Origin: Gloeobacter kilaueensis JS1
GTDB lineage: Bacteria > Cyanobacteriota > Cyanobacteriia > Gloeobacterales > Gloeobacteraceae
Direction of reading: 5' to 3'
NCBI RefSeq assembly: GCF_000484535.1
Contig: NC_022600.1
Location: 682,001-746,000, forward strand
Length of the DNA stretch: 64,000 nucleotides
In this document: positions 43,359 through 53,300 of the stretch, one piece after another
How positions within the stretch are numbered: position 1 is the stretch's first letter
Layout: every line of letters begins with the position of its first letter
Program-made: the position numbers and the translations under genes
Notes under the pieces: model-generated
What the model was told of the DNA's origin: nothing
Seen by the model: the letters and a program-made list of their open reading frames with translations, nothing else
Database searches by the model: none

Positions 43359-44861
43359 ATGACTGCGAATCTTCTGACTCGAACCCGCTCCAGCACCCGG
43401 CTGCAGATTGTCAGACCCCTGGCAAGCCTCTGGTTTCGCTTCTGTGCGGCACTGCTTGAGCAGGCGATTTTGCTTTTGGCCGCCTTTGCGATCGTGCAGT
43501 CGGTGGGTGCCTTGCTGTCGCTTCTGGGTGCAACGGTTGCAAGCCCGCTGCTCGCCTGGATCACCGTCGGCCTCTACGGCCTGCTGGTGCTCTTTAACTA
43601 TCTGGTGTTGCCGCTGCGCAACAAGGGCCAGACCCTCGGAATGCAACTGGTGGGCATCCGGATCGTGCGGATGGACGACGAGAAGCTCACCGCCGGAACG
43701 CTACTTTTGCGTCACCTGTTGGGTTATCCCCTCAGTTTGCTGCCCCTGGCTCTGGGATTTATCACCGCCGCCCTCGACAGCGACAAGCAGGGCTGGCACG
43801 ACAAGATCGCCGACACCAAAGTGATCGCCGACCCGCGCCGCACGGTAGCCAACCTCTATCCGGCGATCGTCTCCTCATTTTTTATCCACGTCCTGGTGAT
43901 CCTCTCGGCGATCGTGCTTGCGATCATCATTCCGCTGCTGCTGCAGGCGCTGCACATCCAGTTTCCGGACCTCAAGCCCGAGGAGCCGCCGCCACCGCCG
44001 GTGGTGATCGACATCGACCAGACCGACCCGAACCTCAAGCCCCGGCCCAACGCGGTGCGGGCCAACCACAACTCGGTGGCCAAAAAGCGCAATCGTGAGC
44101 TACCCACCGACACCGGCGTGCGCGGTGCCCAGCAAAGTAAACCCACACCCCGCCCCCGCGTCGCCCAGCAACCGCCCGCCCCCGCGCCGGAGCCCGAGCC
44201 CAAGCCCGAAGTCGAGCCGCCCAAACCCAAACCGGTGCCGGTGCCAAAGCTAAAAGCCGCCCCGCCCCCATCGCCGGACCCAATCCTGCCCAAGCCGGTC
44301 GAGCCGCCGAAAGTCACCAGTCCTGAACTGTCGGCCCTCAAACCGGAACCTGCTCCCGACAATACTCCGCCCGCCCCCGCGCCCCCGACGCGCAGGAGGC
44401 GTACTAGCTCGTCGAGCGGCTCCGGTCTCGGCACGGCCAGCGCCCTCGGTGGACCGCTCTCCGCCAGCAGTCGCGGTGGTGGCAACGGTGGCCTGGGGAG
44501 CAGCGGTGCCCTCAACCCCGGCAGCGATGGTCCCGGTTCGGGCGTCGATGCGCAAGAAGACATCGACTGGGGTCCGTACATGGCTGCCCTCCAGCGCAAG
44601 GTCAAGCGCAACTGGATCACCCCGGAGGCAGGCAATTCCCGGCGCACGGTGCTGGTCTTCTCGGTGAGCAAGAGCGGCGATGTGACCAACCTGCGCGTCG
44701 CCCGCTCCTCCGGCTCGCGCTCCTCCGACGATGCGGCAATCGATGCGGTGCAGCGCGCTGCCCCCTTTGCCCGGCTGCCGGTGGGCTATAAAAACGACCG
44801 CATCGACATCCAGTTCACCTTCGACATCAACGTCTTCGGGGCGACCCAGGGAGACTTTTAA
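43359..44861 (+). CDS. RDD membrane domain fused to TonB C-terminal domain
   Basis: The 500-residue protein joins two domains that I know as separate families. The N-terminal part (about 20-150) is an RDD domain with three membrane helices and GQTLGMQLVGIRIVRMDDE, followed by GWHDKIADTKVI. A further membrane helix (about 165-190) comes next. A long Pro/Lys/Glu-rich stretch (about 205-345) could span the periplasm as in TonB. The C-terminal domain (about 410-495) has RKVKRNWITPEAGNSRRTVL and SRSSDDAAIDAVQRAAPF, typical of TonB. It may energise an outer-membrane receptor, but no ExbB/ExbD genes are adjacent. Next gene starts 2 bp later. Confidence 0.85.
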   Translation: MTANLLTRTRSSTRLQIVRPLASLWFRFCAALLEQAILLLAAFAIVQSVGALLSLLGATVASPLLAWITVGLYGLLVLFNYLVLPLRNKGQTLGMQLVGIRIVRMDDEKLTAGTLLLRHLLGYPLSLLPLALGFITAALDSDKQGWHDKIADTKVIADPRRTVANLYPAIVSSFFIHVLVILSAIVLAIIIPLLLQALHIQFPDLKPEEPPPPPVVIDIDQTDPNLKPRPNAVRANHNSVAKKRNRELPTDTGVRGAQQSKPTPRPRVAQQPPAPAPEPEPKPEVEPPKPKPVPVPKLKAAPPPSPDPILPKPVEPPKVTSPELSALKPEPAPDNTPPAPAPPTRRRRTSSSSGSGLGTASALGGPLSASSRGGGNGGLGSSGALNPGSDGPGSGVDAQEDIDWGPYMAALQRKVKRNWITPEAGNSRRTVLVFSVSKSGDVTNLRVARSSGSRSSDDAAIDAVQRAAPFARLPVGYKNDRIDIQFTFDINVFGATQGDF

Positions 44862-44863
44862 CG

Positions 44864-45280
44864 GTGGACTACCGCTTCTACGTGGCGGGACCGCTCTTTA
44901 ACGCCTACGAGCAGAGCTACCAGGCTGAAATTGCGACTAGACTCGCCCCCCTCGGGCGGGTCTTTTTGCCGCAGGCCGAGATTGCAGCCAGTGCCAGTGC
45001 TGCCGAGGTCTTCGAGCGCTGCTGCCGGGGCATCGATGAGAGTGCGATCGTCGTTGCCAACCTCTCCGGTCCCGACGCCGACTCGGGAACTGCCTTCGAG
45101 GTGGGCTACGCCTACGCCACAAACCGGCCCATCTACGCGATTCGCAGCGAACTGGCCTACGGCTATCCTGACCGGGCGCTCTATCCGAATCTGATGCTGC
45201 GCGGCGCGGCCAGGGGCGTGTTTGCCGGCATCGATGGGCTGGTGGAGCAGCTGTTGAAAGATCTGGCGGAGCGGACCTAG
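44864..45280 (+). CDS. nucleoside 2-deoxyribosyltransferase family protein
   Basis: The 138-residue protein has the Rossmann-like fold of nucleoside deoxyribosyltransferases. Features are the N-terminal YVAGPLFNAYEQ, CCRGIDESAIVVANLSGPDADSG and the active Glu in GTAFEVGYAYA. Such enzymes exchange bases between deoxynucleosides in salvage, or hydrolyse deoxynucleotides. The start is GTG at 44864, 2 bp after the RDD-TonB stop. The downstream DUF2227 gene starts 2 bp after its stop, so all three are probably one transcript. Confidence 0.88.
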   Translation: MDYRFYVAGPLFNAYEQSYQAEIATRLAPLGRVFLPQAEIAASASAAEVFERCCRGIDESAIVVANLSGPDADSGTAFEVGYAYATNRPIYAIRSELAYGYPDRALYPNLMLRGAARGVFAGIDGLVEQLLKDLAERT

Positions 45281-45282
45281 CC

Positions 45283-45846
45283 GTGCCCTCCGGACGCACC
45301 CACGACCGGATCACCTGGGCGACTGCTCCCGCCGCCGTGGTAGCTGCCTGGGCGCTTACGGGCAGCCTCCGGATCGCTGCCACCGTGGGGGTGAGCTATG
45401 TCTTTGCCGGATTGATGTTTGGCGGCGATCTCGATATCCACTCGATCCAGTACCGGCGCTGGGGACCATTGCGCTGGCTGTGGCTGCCGTACCGGCGGCT
45501 GGGCACCCACCGCTCCTGGTTCACCCACGGCCCGATCGCAGGCACGCTGGGCAGGCTCGTTTATCTTGGTATCGCCCTTGCCTGCCTCGGTCTGCCGCTC
45601 GCTTTTGTCCTCGAAGACTGGGGGGACGTTCCCCTGCACTGGCGCGCCCACCTGCTTGCTGCTTTTAGCTGGGGGAGCGCCCACTGGCCTGTTCTTGTCT
45701 GGGGGCTGTTGGGCCTGGAGTTGGGGGCGATGAGCCACAGCCTGAGCGACTGGATGGGCAGCGCCTGCCGGCGGCTTCTGCGGGCCCGCCGCCGGCGACG
45801 GCAGGGTGCATCCCCTTATCGCATCAGCGCGGCCAGAGGTAGATAG
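45283..45846 (+). CDS. DUF2227 family putative metal-binding membrane protein
   Basis: The 187-residue protein opens with MPSGRTHDRITW and has the His/Asp-rich segments GGDLDIHSIQYRRWGPLRW, GTHRSWFTHGPI and SHSLSDW, the pattern of DUF2227 (putative metal-binding) proteins. Three or four membrane helices are expected. The distribution of His and Asp resembles membrane-bound metal-dependent hydrolases of the YdjM type. The GTG start is 2 bp after the deoxyribosyltransferase stop. Its 3' end overlaps the convergent pgsA gene by 23 bp. Confidence 0.8.
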   Translation: MPSGRTHDRITWATAPAAVVAAWALTGSLRIAATVGVSYVFAGLMFGGDLDIHSIQYRRWGPLRWLWLPYRRLGTHRSWFTHGPIAGTLGRLVYLGIALACLGLPLAFVLEDWGDVPLHWRAHLLAAFSWGSAHWPVLVWGLLGLELGAMSHSLSDWMGSACRRLLRARRRRRQGASPYRISAARGR

Positions 45847-46312
45847 CGCCCGAAATCCAGGTGAGGGCCACCGCCAGCCAGAAAAGCGGCACCGCGTAGG
45901 GCCACTGCAAGATCAAAAAGACCACCGCCACGATCTGAACGACGGTCTTGGCCTTGCCCCAGAGGTTCGCGCCCGAGATCTGCGTCTGGTTGACGCGCCA
46001 GCCCGCCACCGCCAGTTCCCTGGCCAGGATCAAGAACACGCCCCAGCCAGGAATCTGGCCCAGCTCCACCAGCATCAGCAGCGGAGCGAGGACCAGGAGC
46101 TTATCGACGAGCGGATCGAGAAATTTGCCCAGGTCGGTGACCTGGCCCAGGCGGCGGGCCAGGTAGCCGTCCAGCCAGTCGGTGGCCGCCGCCACCAAAA
46201 AAAGCACCGCCGCCCACAGCCGCTGCTCAGGCGTCGGCACCGGCACCAGCAGCACCAGCAGCGCCGGTACGGCGAGCAGACGACTGAACGTGATCCAGGT
46301 GGGGAGATTCAC
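45824..46312 (-). CDS. pgsA: CDP-diacylglycerol-glycerol-3-phosphate 3-phosphatidyltransferase
   Basis: The 162-residue membrane enzyme makes phosphatidylglycerol phosphate, precursor of phosphatidylglycerol, an essential photosystem lipid in cyanobacteria. The CDP-alcohol phosphotransferase motif is seen as TDWLDGYLARRLGQVTDLGKFLDPLVDK. Several membrane helices flank it. The GTG at 46312 (VNLPTWITFSRLLAVP) gives the usual start; the frame is open to 46429 but that would overlap the divergent gene. The size is a little short but normal for cyanobacterial PgsA. Confidence 0.92.
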   Translation of the reverse strand: MNLPTWITFSRLLAVPALLVLLVPVPTPEQRLWAAVLFLVAAATDWLDGYLARRLGQVTDLGKFLDPLVDKLLVLAPLLMLVELGQIPGWGVFLILARELAVAGWRVNQTQISGANLWGKAKTVVQIVAVVFLILQWPYAVPLFWLAVALTWISGAIYLWPR

Positions 46313-46357
46313 CGACAAACCAGCGGCATCTTCCCGTAGGATAATCTGGGCAGGGGG

Positions 46358-47230
46358 GTGCGTGCTCTGCTGCAAGACAGGTTCGAGCCAGTGGAAAAGT
46401 CTTTTTTGCAAAGTCCTGCCTACAAGCAATTCCAGAACCAGCTTTCTCAGGTGCGGGGTGAACTGTCTTCACCCCTTTATCGGGGGGTGGCGCAGGCGGT
46501 GGGAGCGATTGCCGGGCTGGCACTCCTGACGGTCTGGTTGATCCAGCCGCCGCCGTCGCCAGTGGCCTCCAGCCCGCTGCCTGTGGCTTCACCGGCCCCT
46601 GTGCGTCCCGACAATGCAGCGGCTTCCCGGCAACTGCAGTCGGAGGTGAGCGAAGCACCGGAGGAAGCAGCGAGCGACGAGAACATCGCTGCTCCAGCCC
46701 GCCCGTCAACCGCCTTCGAGCAACCTGATACAACTGCCCCGACTGCCCCGCCGCCCCAGGCCGCTCCCGTTCCCCAGCCGGCCCCCGCTGCTGCCCTGCC
46801 CACCGTGCCCGTGCTCAAGCCCGTGCCTCCGGCACCGCAACTGGTGAGTATCGCCGCCGCCGATCAATCTCGCTTTGCGGTGATTCGTCTGGGCAGCCAG
46901 AGTCAGACCGTAAGCGTCGCCGACCGCGTCGGCACCTGGCAGGTGGTCCAGATTCTTGCCGACCGCGTCATCCTGGCCCAGGGCACCAAAAAACTGGTGC
47001 TCAGTTTCAGCCGCACCGGCAACCCGCCGGTAGACAACCCGGCGCTTGCCAATCCTGGCGGTGGCCGGGGACCAATCACACCGCGCGCTTTTCCGCCGGG
47101 GGTGCCGCCCCCGCCCAATCCGAACGAAGAGTTGCAGAACCAGCCGGTTATCCCGCCCCAGCAGCCCCAGGACGCCGAGCAGCCCCAGGATGTCGATCAG
47201 CCCGATGCGGTGCGGCCCAACGACCGCTAG
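46358..47230 (+). CDS. proline-rich membrane-anchored protein with a GspC/PilP-like segment
   Basis: The 290-residue protein has one membrane helix (about 43-62: VAQAVGAIAGLALLTVWLI). A long Pro/Ala-rich linker follows (about 64-165). A small folded segment at about 165-215 (FAVIRLGSQSQTVSVADRVG, then WQVVQILADRVILAQG) resembles the HR/PilP domain of GspC and PilP, which link inner-membrane secretion parts to the secretin. The tail is Pro/Gln/Asp-rich. The start is GTG at 46358. No secretin gene is close, so the role is tentative. It is followed by ftsQ after 65 bp. Confidence 0.6.
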   Translation: MRALLQDRFEPVEKSFLQSPAYKQFQNQLSQVRGELSSPLYRGVAQAVGAIAGLALLTVWLIQPPPSPVASSPLPVASPAPVRPDNAAASRQLQSEVSEAPEEAASDENIAAPARPSTAFEQPDTTAPTAPPPQAAPVPQPAPAAALPTVPVLKPVPPAPQLVSIAAADQSRFAVIRLGSQSQTVSVADRVGTWQVVQILADRVILAQGTKKLVLSFSRTGNPPVDNPALANPGGGRGPITPRAFPPGVPPPPNPNEELQNQPVIPPQQPQDAEQPQDVDQPDAVRPNDR

Positions 47231-47295
47231 CGGTAGTGTCATAGCCGGCGAAATGGCCCTAATATAAGCATGTCGAGCCGCTCGGGTCCGCCGCT

Positions 47296-48066
47296 GTGAC
47301 CACTGTTCTCTCGAAGTCCGTCCTGGTTGCCCGCCGCCAGCAATTTCGCCGCCGCCGCTGGCTGTGGCGATTGTTGGGCCTGTGGCGCGTGCTGCTGGCC
47401 GCCGGTATCGCTGCCGGTCTGGTCTGGCTGGCGCGCACCCCCCTGTGGCAGGTACGCTCCGCCGAAGCGATCAAGATTACCGGTGCCCAGCGGCTGGAGG
47501 CTGAGCAGATCCAGCAGGTGCTTGCCCTGCGCTACCCTCTGCCAGTGCTTGCCATTCGGCCCGAACAACTCGAAGCGCGGTTGCTCACCGAGCTACCGGT
47601 GGTGAGCGCACGGGTGCAGCGGCAGCTCTGGCCACCCTCCCTCAGCATCGACCTCGAAGAGCGCGAGCCGGTGGCAGGTGCGCCCTTACCTGGCAAGCCC
47701 GGCGCGATCGATGCCACTGGAGTCTGGATCGACCTCAAGCGCTTTGGCCGCTTTCGTCATCCCCAATTAACTGTTTGGGGATATACCGCCGATAAAGCTG
47801 GTAGCTGGAAAACGCTCTACCCACAAGTAGCCCGTTCGCCCCTGACAATCCGGGTGATCGACTTGCGCGATCCGAGTGATATCGTCCTGCGCACCGAGTT
47901 AGGGGAAGTCCATCTCGGTGCCTTCAGCGCTCAATTTTCAACACAATTGCAGCAGCTCGATCGAATGCGCGATCTGATCCGCCGCTATCCGCCTGCCCAG
48001 GTTGCCTTCATCGACCTGCGCAGTTCGCAACTGCCGGTGCTGCGTTTGCGCGCTCCTGTTCCTTAA
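47296..48066 (+). CDS. ftsQ: cell division protein FtsQ (POTRA domain)
   Basis: The 256-residue bitopic protein links early and late divisome components. It has a basic N-terminus, one membrane helix (about 28-46), a POTRA domain starting [20 protein letters not shown] and a beta domain with [20 protein letters not shown]. It starts at GTG 47296. Cyanobacterial ftsQ upstream of ftsZ is a conserved arrangement; here ftsZ starts 82 bp later. Sequence conservation in FtsQ is low, but order and domain pattern support it. Confidence 0.9.
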   Translation: MTTVLSKSVLVARRQQFRRRRWLWRLLGLWRVLLAAGIAAGLVWLARTPLWQVRSAEAIKITGAQRLEAEQIQQVLALRYPLPVLAIRPEQLEARLLTELPVVSARVQRQLWPPSLSIDLEEREPVAGAPLPGKPGAIDATGVWIDLKRFGRFRHPQLTVWGYTADKAGSWKTLYPQVARSPLTIRVIDLRDPSDIVLRTELGEVHLGAFSAQFSTQLQQLDRMRDLIRRYPPAQVAFIDLRSSQLPVLRLRAPVP

Positions 48067-48148
48067 GGAAAGCACTACCCTTTTTGCTACGGGCAGTTTA
48101 GGATGGGGCCAATTATTTTGGCCGCCACTACCTGCAGGACAACAAAGC

Positions 48149-49402
48149 ATGGCGATATTCGACAGCAATCCCGATGAAAAAATTCAGGCATCCGCCTACT
48201 TCCAATCGAAAAGTCATGTAAGATTAAACGAAACTTCCGTGGGTTCCTACCGGACGATGGCACCACAACCAGGCATGGGTATGCGAATGGATGAAATTGT
48301 GCCCAGTAGCGTTGCACTCATCAAAGTCGTCGGTGTCGGTGGCGGCGGTGGCAACGCCGTCAATCGCATGATCGCAAGCAACGTCGTCGGCGTCGAATTC
48401 TGGGCGATCAACACCGATGCCCAGTCGCTGACCCAGTCCAGTGCTCCCCAGAGGTTGCAGATCGGTCAAAAGCTGACGCGCGGTCTGGGAGCGGGGGGCA
48501 ACCCGTCGATTGGCCAGAAGGCCGCCGAGGAGTCGCGAGAAGAGATCATGGCTGCCCTCGAAGGGGCCGACCTTGTCTTTATCACCGCCGGTATGGGCGG
48601 CGGCACCGGCACAGGGGCGGCGGCAATCGTCGCCGAGGCGGCCAAAGAAGTGGGGGCGCTCACGGTGGCGGTGGTCACCCGGCCCTTCACCTTTGAAGGG
48701 CGGCGGCGGATGCAGCAGGCCGAATCGGGCATCGAGGCGCTGCAGGGCCGGGTCGATACGCTGATCGTCATTCCCAACGACAAGTTGCTCACGGTCATCT
48801 CCGAGCAGACGCCGGTTCAAGAGGCGTTCCGGATCGCCGACGACATCCTGCGCCAGGGCGTGCAGGGCATCTCCGACATCATCACCATTCCTGGGCTCAT
48901 CAACGTCGATTTTGCCGACGTGCGGGCGATCATGGCCGATGCCGGTTCGGCTTTGATGGGCATCGGCATGGGCTCGGGCAAATCCCGCGCCCGCGAGGCG
49001 GCGATGACCGCTATTTCTTCGCCCTTGCTCGAATCGTCGATCGAAGGGGCCAACGGCGTCGTGCTCAACGTCACCGGCGGCCACGACCTGACGCTGCACG
49101 AGGTCAACGAGGCGGCGGCGGTGATCTACGAAGTCGTCGATCCCAACGCCAACATCATCTTTGGAGCGGTGATCGACGAAAAGCTGCAGGGTGAGCTGCG
49201 GATCACCGTGATCGCCACCGGCTTCAACGGCGTTCTGCCCGCCGTCAAAGCGGGCAAAGTCCGCCTCACAGAGCCGGGCGACGTACCCACCGCCAAGCCG
49301 ACCATCGGGCCCCCTCCCACTGCCGCCAACCCGGCGCGGGCGACCGGCGACGAGGTGCTCGACATTCCCGAATTTTTGCGCCGCCGCCGCCCCCTGGTTT
49401 AG
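48149..49402 (+). CDS. ftsZ: cell division GTPase FtsZ
   Basis: The 417-residue tubulin homologue polymerises into the Z ring. Signature pieces are [16 protein letters not shown], the tubulin motif [11 protein letters not shown] and [20 protein letters not shown]. The C-terminal tail [14 protein letters not shown] is the conserved peptide that binds other divisome proteins. An N-terminal extension of about 50 residues before the core is usual in cyanobacteria. The ATG at 48149 has AGGA upstream; a longer open frame overlaps ftsQ and is not used. ddl follows after 44 bp. Confidence 0.97.
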   Translation: MAIFDSNPDEKIQASAYFQSKSHVRLNETSVGSYRTMAPQPGMGMRMDEIVPSSVALIKVVGVGGGGGNAVNRMIASNVVGVEFWAINTDAQSLTQSSAPQRLQIGQKLTRGLGAGGNPSIGQKAAEESREEIMAALEGADLVFITAGMGGGTGTGAAAIVAEAAKEVGALTVAVVTRPFTFEGRRRMQQAESGIEALQGRVDTLIVIPNDKLLTVISEQTPVQEAFRIADDILRQGVQGISDIITIPGLINVDFADVRAIMADAGSALMGIGMGSGKSRAREAAMTAISSPLLESSIEGANGVVLNVTGGHDLTLHEVNEAAAVIYEVVDPNANIIFGAVIDEKLQGELRITVIATGFNGVLPAVKAGKVRLTEPGDVPTAKPTIGPPPTAANPARATGDEVLDIPEFLRRRRPLV

Positions 49403-49446
49403 TCGTCGGGTCGCGCCCAGGACGTTTGTTGTGAGGAGGAATCTAG

Positions 49447-50355
49447 ATGCGCATCGCGGTGCTCTCGGGGGGCGACTCGCCCGAGCGCGAGGTTTCCCTC
49501 GCCAGTGGCCGGGCAGTCCAGGCGGCCCTTGAGAAACTGGGCCACACCGTCCGTCCCATCGATCCAGGCCCGGATCTGCCGCTACGCCTGGCCGAAGAAG
49601 CGCCCGATTTTGTCTGGATTGCCCTGCACGGCGACAAGGGCGAGAACGGCTCGCTGCAGGGGTTGCTCGACTGGATGGGCCTGCCCTACAACGGTTCGGG
49701 GGTGACGGCGAGTGCGCTCGCGATGGACAAGGTGGCAGCCAAGCGGCTATTCGTCTCAGAAAACATTCCCACCCCCGCTTACCGGGTGGCGACCGCCGTT
49801 CCTGACCTGGCATTAAGTGAAGCCTGGAGCCGCGATCTGGGTCTGCCCCTGGTCATCAAGCCGGCGGACGGTGGCTCGACTGTCGGTGTGACGATCGCCC
49901 GTTCGATCGAAGGGATTCCCGAGGCGGTGCGGCTGGCGCTCGAGTACTGTCGGCAGGTGCTCATCGAGCAGTACATTCCGGGGCAGGAGATTACCGTCGC
50001 CCTGCTGGACGGACTGGTGTTGCCGGCGATCGAGATTGTCCCCCAGGGGCGCGAATTTTATGATTACGAAGCGAAGTACGCCCCCGGCGGTTCCCGCCAC
50101 CTCATCCCGCCCAGACTCGACGCCGACGTGCTCAAAGCGAGCATCGACGCTGCCTACCGCGCCTGCCAGGTCGTGGGCAGCACCGGATTGGTCCGCGCCG
50201 ACGTGCGCGTCGATCCGCAGGGACGGCCCTGGGTGCTGGAGGTCAACACCCTGCCCGGCATGACCAGCACCTCCCTCGCCCCCGAAGCGGCCCAGGCGGC
50301 AGGCATCGATTTCGAGCACCTCGTTCAGCGCATCATCGATCGATCCCTCGATTAG
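49447..50355 (+). CDS. ddl: D-alanine-D-alanine ligase
   Basis: The 302-residue ATP-grasp enzyme makes the D-Ala-D-Ala dipeptide for peptidoglycan. The N-terminus has VLSGGDSPEREVSLASGRAV, the ATP-grasp segments are LGLPLVIKPADGGSTVGVT and LIEQYIPGQEITVALLDG, and VLEVNTLPGMTSTSLAPEAA is the metal-binding end. GAGGAGG is 6-7 bp upstream of the ATG. It ends the ftsQ-ftsZ-ddl cluster. DISARM genes start 44 bp after the stop. Confidence 0.96.
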   Translation: MRIAVLSGGDSPEREVSLASGRAVQAALEKLGHTVRPIDPGPDLPLRLAEEAPDFVWIALHGDKGENGSLQGLLDWMGLPYNGSGVTASALAMDKVAAKRLFVSENIPTPAYRVATAVPDLALSEAWSRDLGLPLVIKPADGGSTVGVTIARSIEGIPEAVRLALEYCRQVLIEQYIPGQEITVALLDGLVLPAIEIVPQGREFYDYEAKYAPGGSRHLIPPRLDADVLKASIDAAYRACQVVGSTGLVRADVRVDPQGRPWVLEVNTLPGMTSTSLAPEAAQAAGIDFEHLVQRIIDRSLD

Positions 50356-50399
50356 CCTTTTTCATATTCAATGGTTTTTATGCATCTGAAAGGCTACTT

Positions 50400-53300
50400 G
50401 TGACTCTTGCTCCGGGGCAGGTCGTGCGCGTCAGGTCGAGGCAGTATCTGGTGGAGAATATCCAACAGGGACGCTCAGCAGCAGAAGCTACGCTTGTTGC
50501 CCTCTCCTGCCTGGAAGACGACGCTTTGGGAGAGCGCCTGGAGGTGCTCTGGGAGCGGGAGGCCGACGCTCAGGAGGTAAGTGGGACGGCGTGGGGGACC
50601 GTAGCCGGGTCCGGATTCGACCAGCCACAAAAATTTTCTGCCTACCTGCACACGTTGCGCTGGCACTGTGTCACCGCTACTGACCCAAAACTCTTCCAGG
50701 CTCCTTACCGGGCAGGTATCGAGGTCAAAGCTTACCAGCTTGCGCCGCTGCGCAAAGCTCTGCTGTTGCCTCGGGTAAATTTGTTTATCGCCGACGATGT
50801 GGGACTCGGCAAGACGATCGAGGCCGGATTGATCCTCCGCGAGATGCTGATGCGCCAGAAGGTGCGCCGGGTGGTGATCGGCTGCCCGCCGTCGGTGGTG
50901 CGCCAGTGGGCGGAGGAGATGGAAAGTCGCTTTGGCCTGCTCTTTCAGATCTTCGATCGCCAGTTCGTCTCCCAGTGCCGTCAGGAGCGCGGCTGGGGAA
51001 TCAACCCCTGGACAACCCACAGCCGCTTTATCATCTCTCAGGCTCTACTGAGAGACGAAGCGTATGCCGAGCCGTTGCGCGCCTGGCTGGGAGACTTTGC
51101 TCCAGGGGCGATGCTCATCCTCGACGAAGCCCACAACGCTGCCCCTGCCAGCGGTACGAAGTACGCCATCGATTCGCAGCTCACGCGGGTCGTGCGCGAC
51201 CTCGCCCCGCGCTTCGAGCACAAGCTCTTTCTCTCGGCCACTCCGCACAACGGGCATTCCAACAGTTTCGCCGCCCTGCTGGAGATGCTCGATCCCCAGC
51301 GCTTCTGTCGGGGAGTGCCGATCAAGAATGCGAAGCAACTGGACGCAGTAATGGTCAGGCGGCTCAAAAGCGACCTCCGCGAAGTGGGCGAAGAGTTTCC
51401 GAGGCGCGAGGTGATCGCCCTGCGCCTGGCGGGGCTGGACGAGGATGCGCCGGAGTTGCTCCTTTCGCGCCTATTGGCCGATTATCGCAGGCTACGAGAA
51501 ACCAAACTCAAAGATGCCCCCCGCGCCCAGGCAACGGCGGCAATGCTGGTGCTCACCTCTCTCCAGAAGCGACTGCTCTCATCGATCGAAGCGTTCTACC
51601 GCACGCTCGGTGTGCATAAAAAAGCGCTCGGGCGGCAGGCCGAACGGCGTCCGTTTATCACCCGGAACCTGTCGCTTCTAGTGACAGGGGTTGGCCCCGA
51701 CGATGAGCGGGCCGATCTTAGCGAGGAGGATGTCGTCCTGGAAGAAGAAGCGCAGATCGAGCGGGCAAGCGCTGCCGGTGCTGCCGAAGATCTAAGCGAA
51801 GAAATCGCCCTCGTAGAGCGGATGCTGCAGGTGGCAGGCAGTGTCCGCTACGACCCCGACGTTAAAGTGCTGGCACTGGCGGACTGGCTGCGGGAGAACC
51901 TCTGCCCGGATCTGGGCCAGCCCGGTGCGCGCTGGTTAGATCGGCGAGTACTGATCTTTACAGAGTACATCGACACCAAGCGCTACTTGGTGGAGCAGTT
52001 AGAGAGCCTCATCGTCCGTTCTGACCGGGCCGAAGAGCGAATCGCTGCTTTTCATGGCGGCATGAGCGACGAGCGGCGCGAAGAGCTGAAAAGCGCCTTC
52101 AATGCGGCTCCAGCCGATTCTCCCCTGCGGATTCTGGTCGCCACCGACGCTGCCCGCGAAGGGGTCAACCTCCAAAATCACTGCGCCGACCTGTTCCACT
52201 TCGATATTCCCTGGAACCCAGGCCGGATGGAGCAGCGCAATGGCCGCATCGATCGCAAGTTGCAGCGTTCAGCGGCGATCCGCTGCTACTACTTCGTGTT
52301 GCCCCAGCGCAGCGAGGACCGCGTGCTGGATGTGCTGGTGCGCAAGACCCAGACGATTCAACAGGAACTGGGCAGTCTCTCGCCGGTACTGGAACAGCGG
52401 GTCGAGCGGCTGCTCGAAGCGGGCATTCGCCCGGAGCAAGTGGCCCAGATCGAAGCGGCAATCGAGGGAGCCGACGAGGCGGGAGACGATGGGCCGGGCC
52501 TCGCCGCAGTGCGCGAAGAATTAGAAAGTTCGCGGGTGCGCCTTGAGCCGCTGCAAAAGGAACTGGCCGATCTGCAGGAATTGCTCAAGATCTCCCGCGA
52601 CTGGTTGGGTCTGAGCGACAATCACTTTCGCGAGGCGCTGAATGCGTCGCTTGCCATCCTCGGTGCCGGTGACCTGGTGCCCGTGAGTGAAGCGGAGGCC
52701 CGCCACGATCCGGCGCGGGCACGGTGGGTATTTCCAGCCATAGACGAGCGCTTTGGAGCGGACCCGAGTTGGGCTGCGACCCTCGATACCCTGCGCGGAG
52801 CGCGGCAACCCGGTCAGAAGCCCTGGCAGTGGCGCAAGGAATCACCGATCCGGCCCGTGATCTTTCGCGATCCGGGCAACCTCGATGGCAAAGTCGTCCA
52901 CCTGCACCTGGAGCAGCGGGTGGTCAAGCGCCTGTTGGGCCGCTTTCTCTCCCAGGGCTTTGTCCACGACGAACTCAGCCGCGCCTGCGTCGTTCTCACC
53001 GATGATCCCAGGCCAAAGGTCGTCGTCCTCGGGCGGCTGTCGCTCTACGGCGAACTGGCGGCCCGCCTGCACGACGAGGTGATTGCGGTGGCAGCCGAAT
53101 GGATACCGCCTGAAAGGCGCGGACGCAGCAGGCTCCAGCCCCTCACCCTTGCCGGGCAGGGGGACGTGCTCGCTCTGGTCGAAGCGTCCCTGGCAACCCC
53201 GCGCCTCTGGGAGGTGGGTGAGAGTGCAAGGGCACTGCTCAAAAATGCCGCCGCCCAGGATGTCGAGGAACTGGAACCGCACCTGAAACGGCGCTCCGAC

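Noticed and set aside
48002-48148. N-terminal extension of FtsZ overlapping ftsQ
   Set aside because: It is Cys-rich and unlike FtsZ; the ATG at 48149 has a ribosome-binding site and gives the usual cyanobacterial N-terminus.
48224-49813. Long minus-strand open frame (529 residues) across ftsZ
   Set aside because: It is antisense to ftsZ and ddl, has Arg/Gly/Pro-rich composition without domains, and is a GC-rich shadow.
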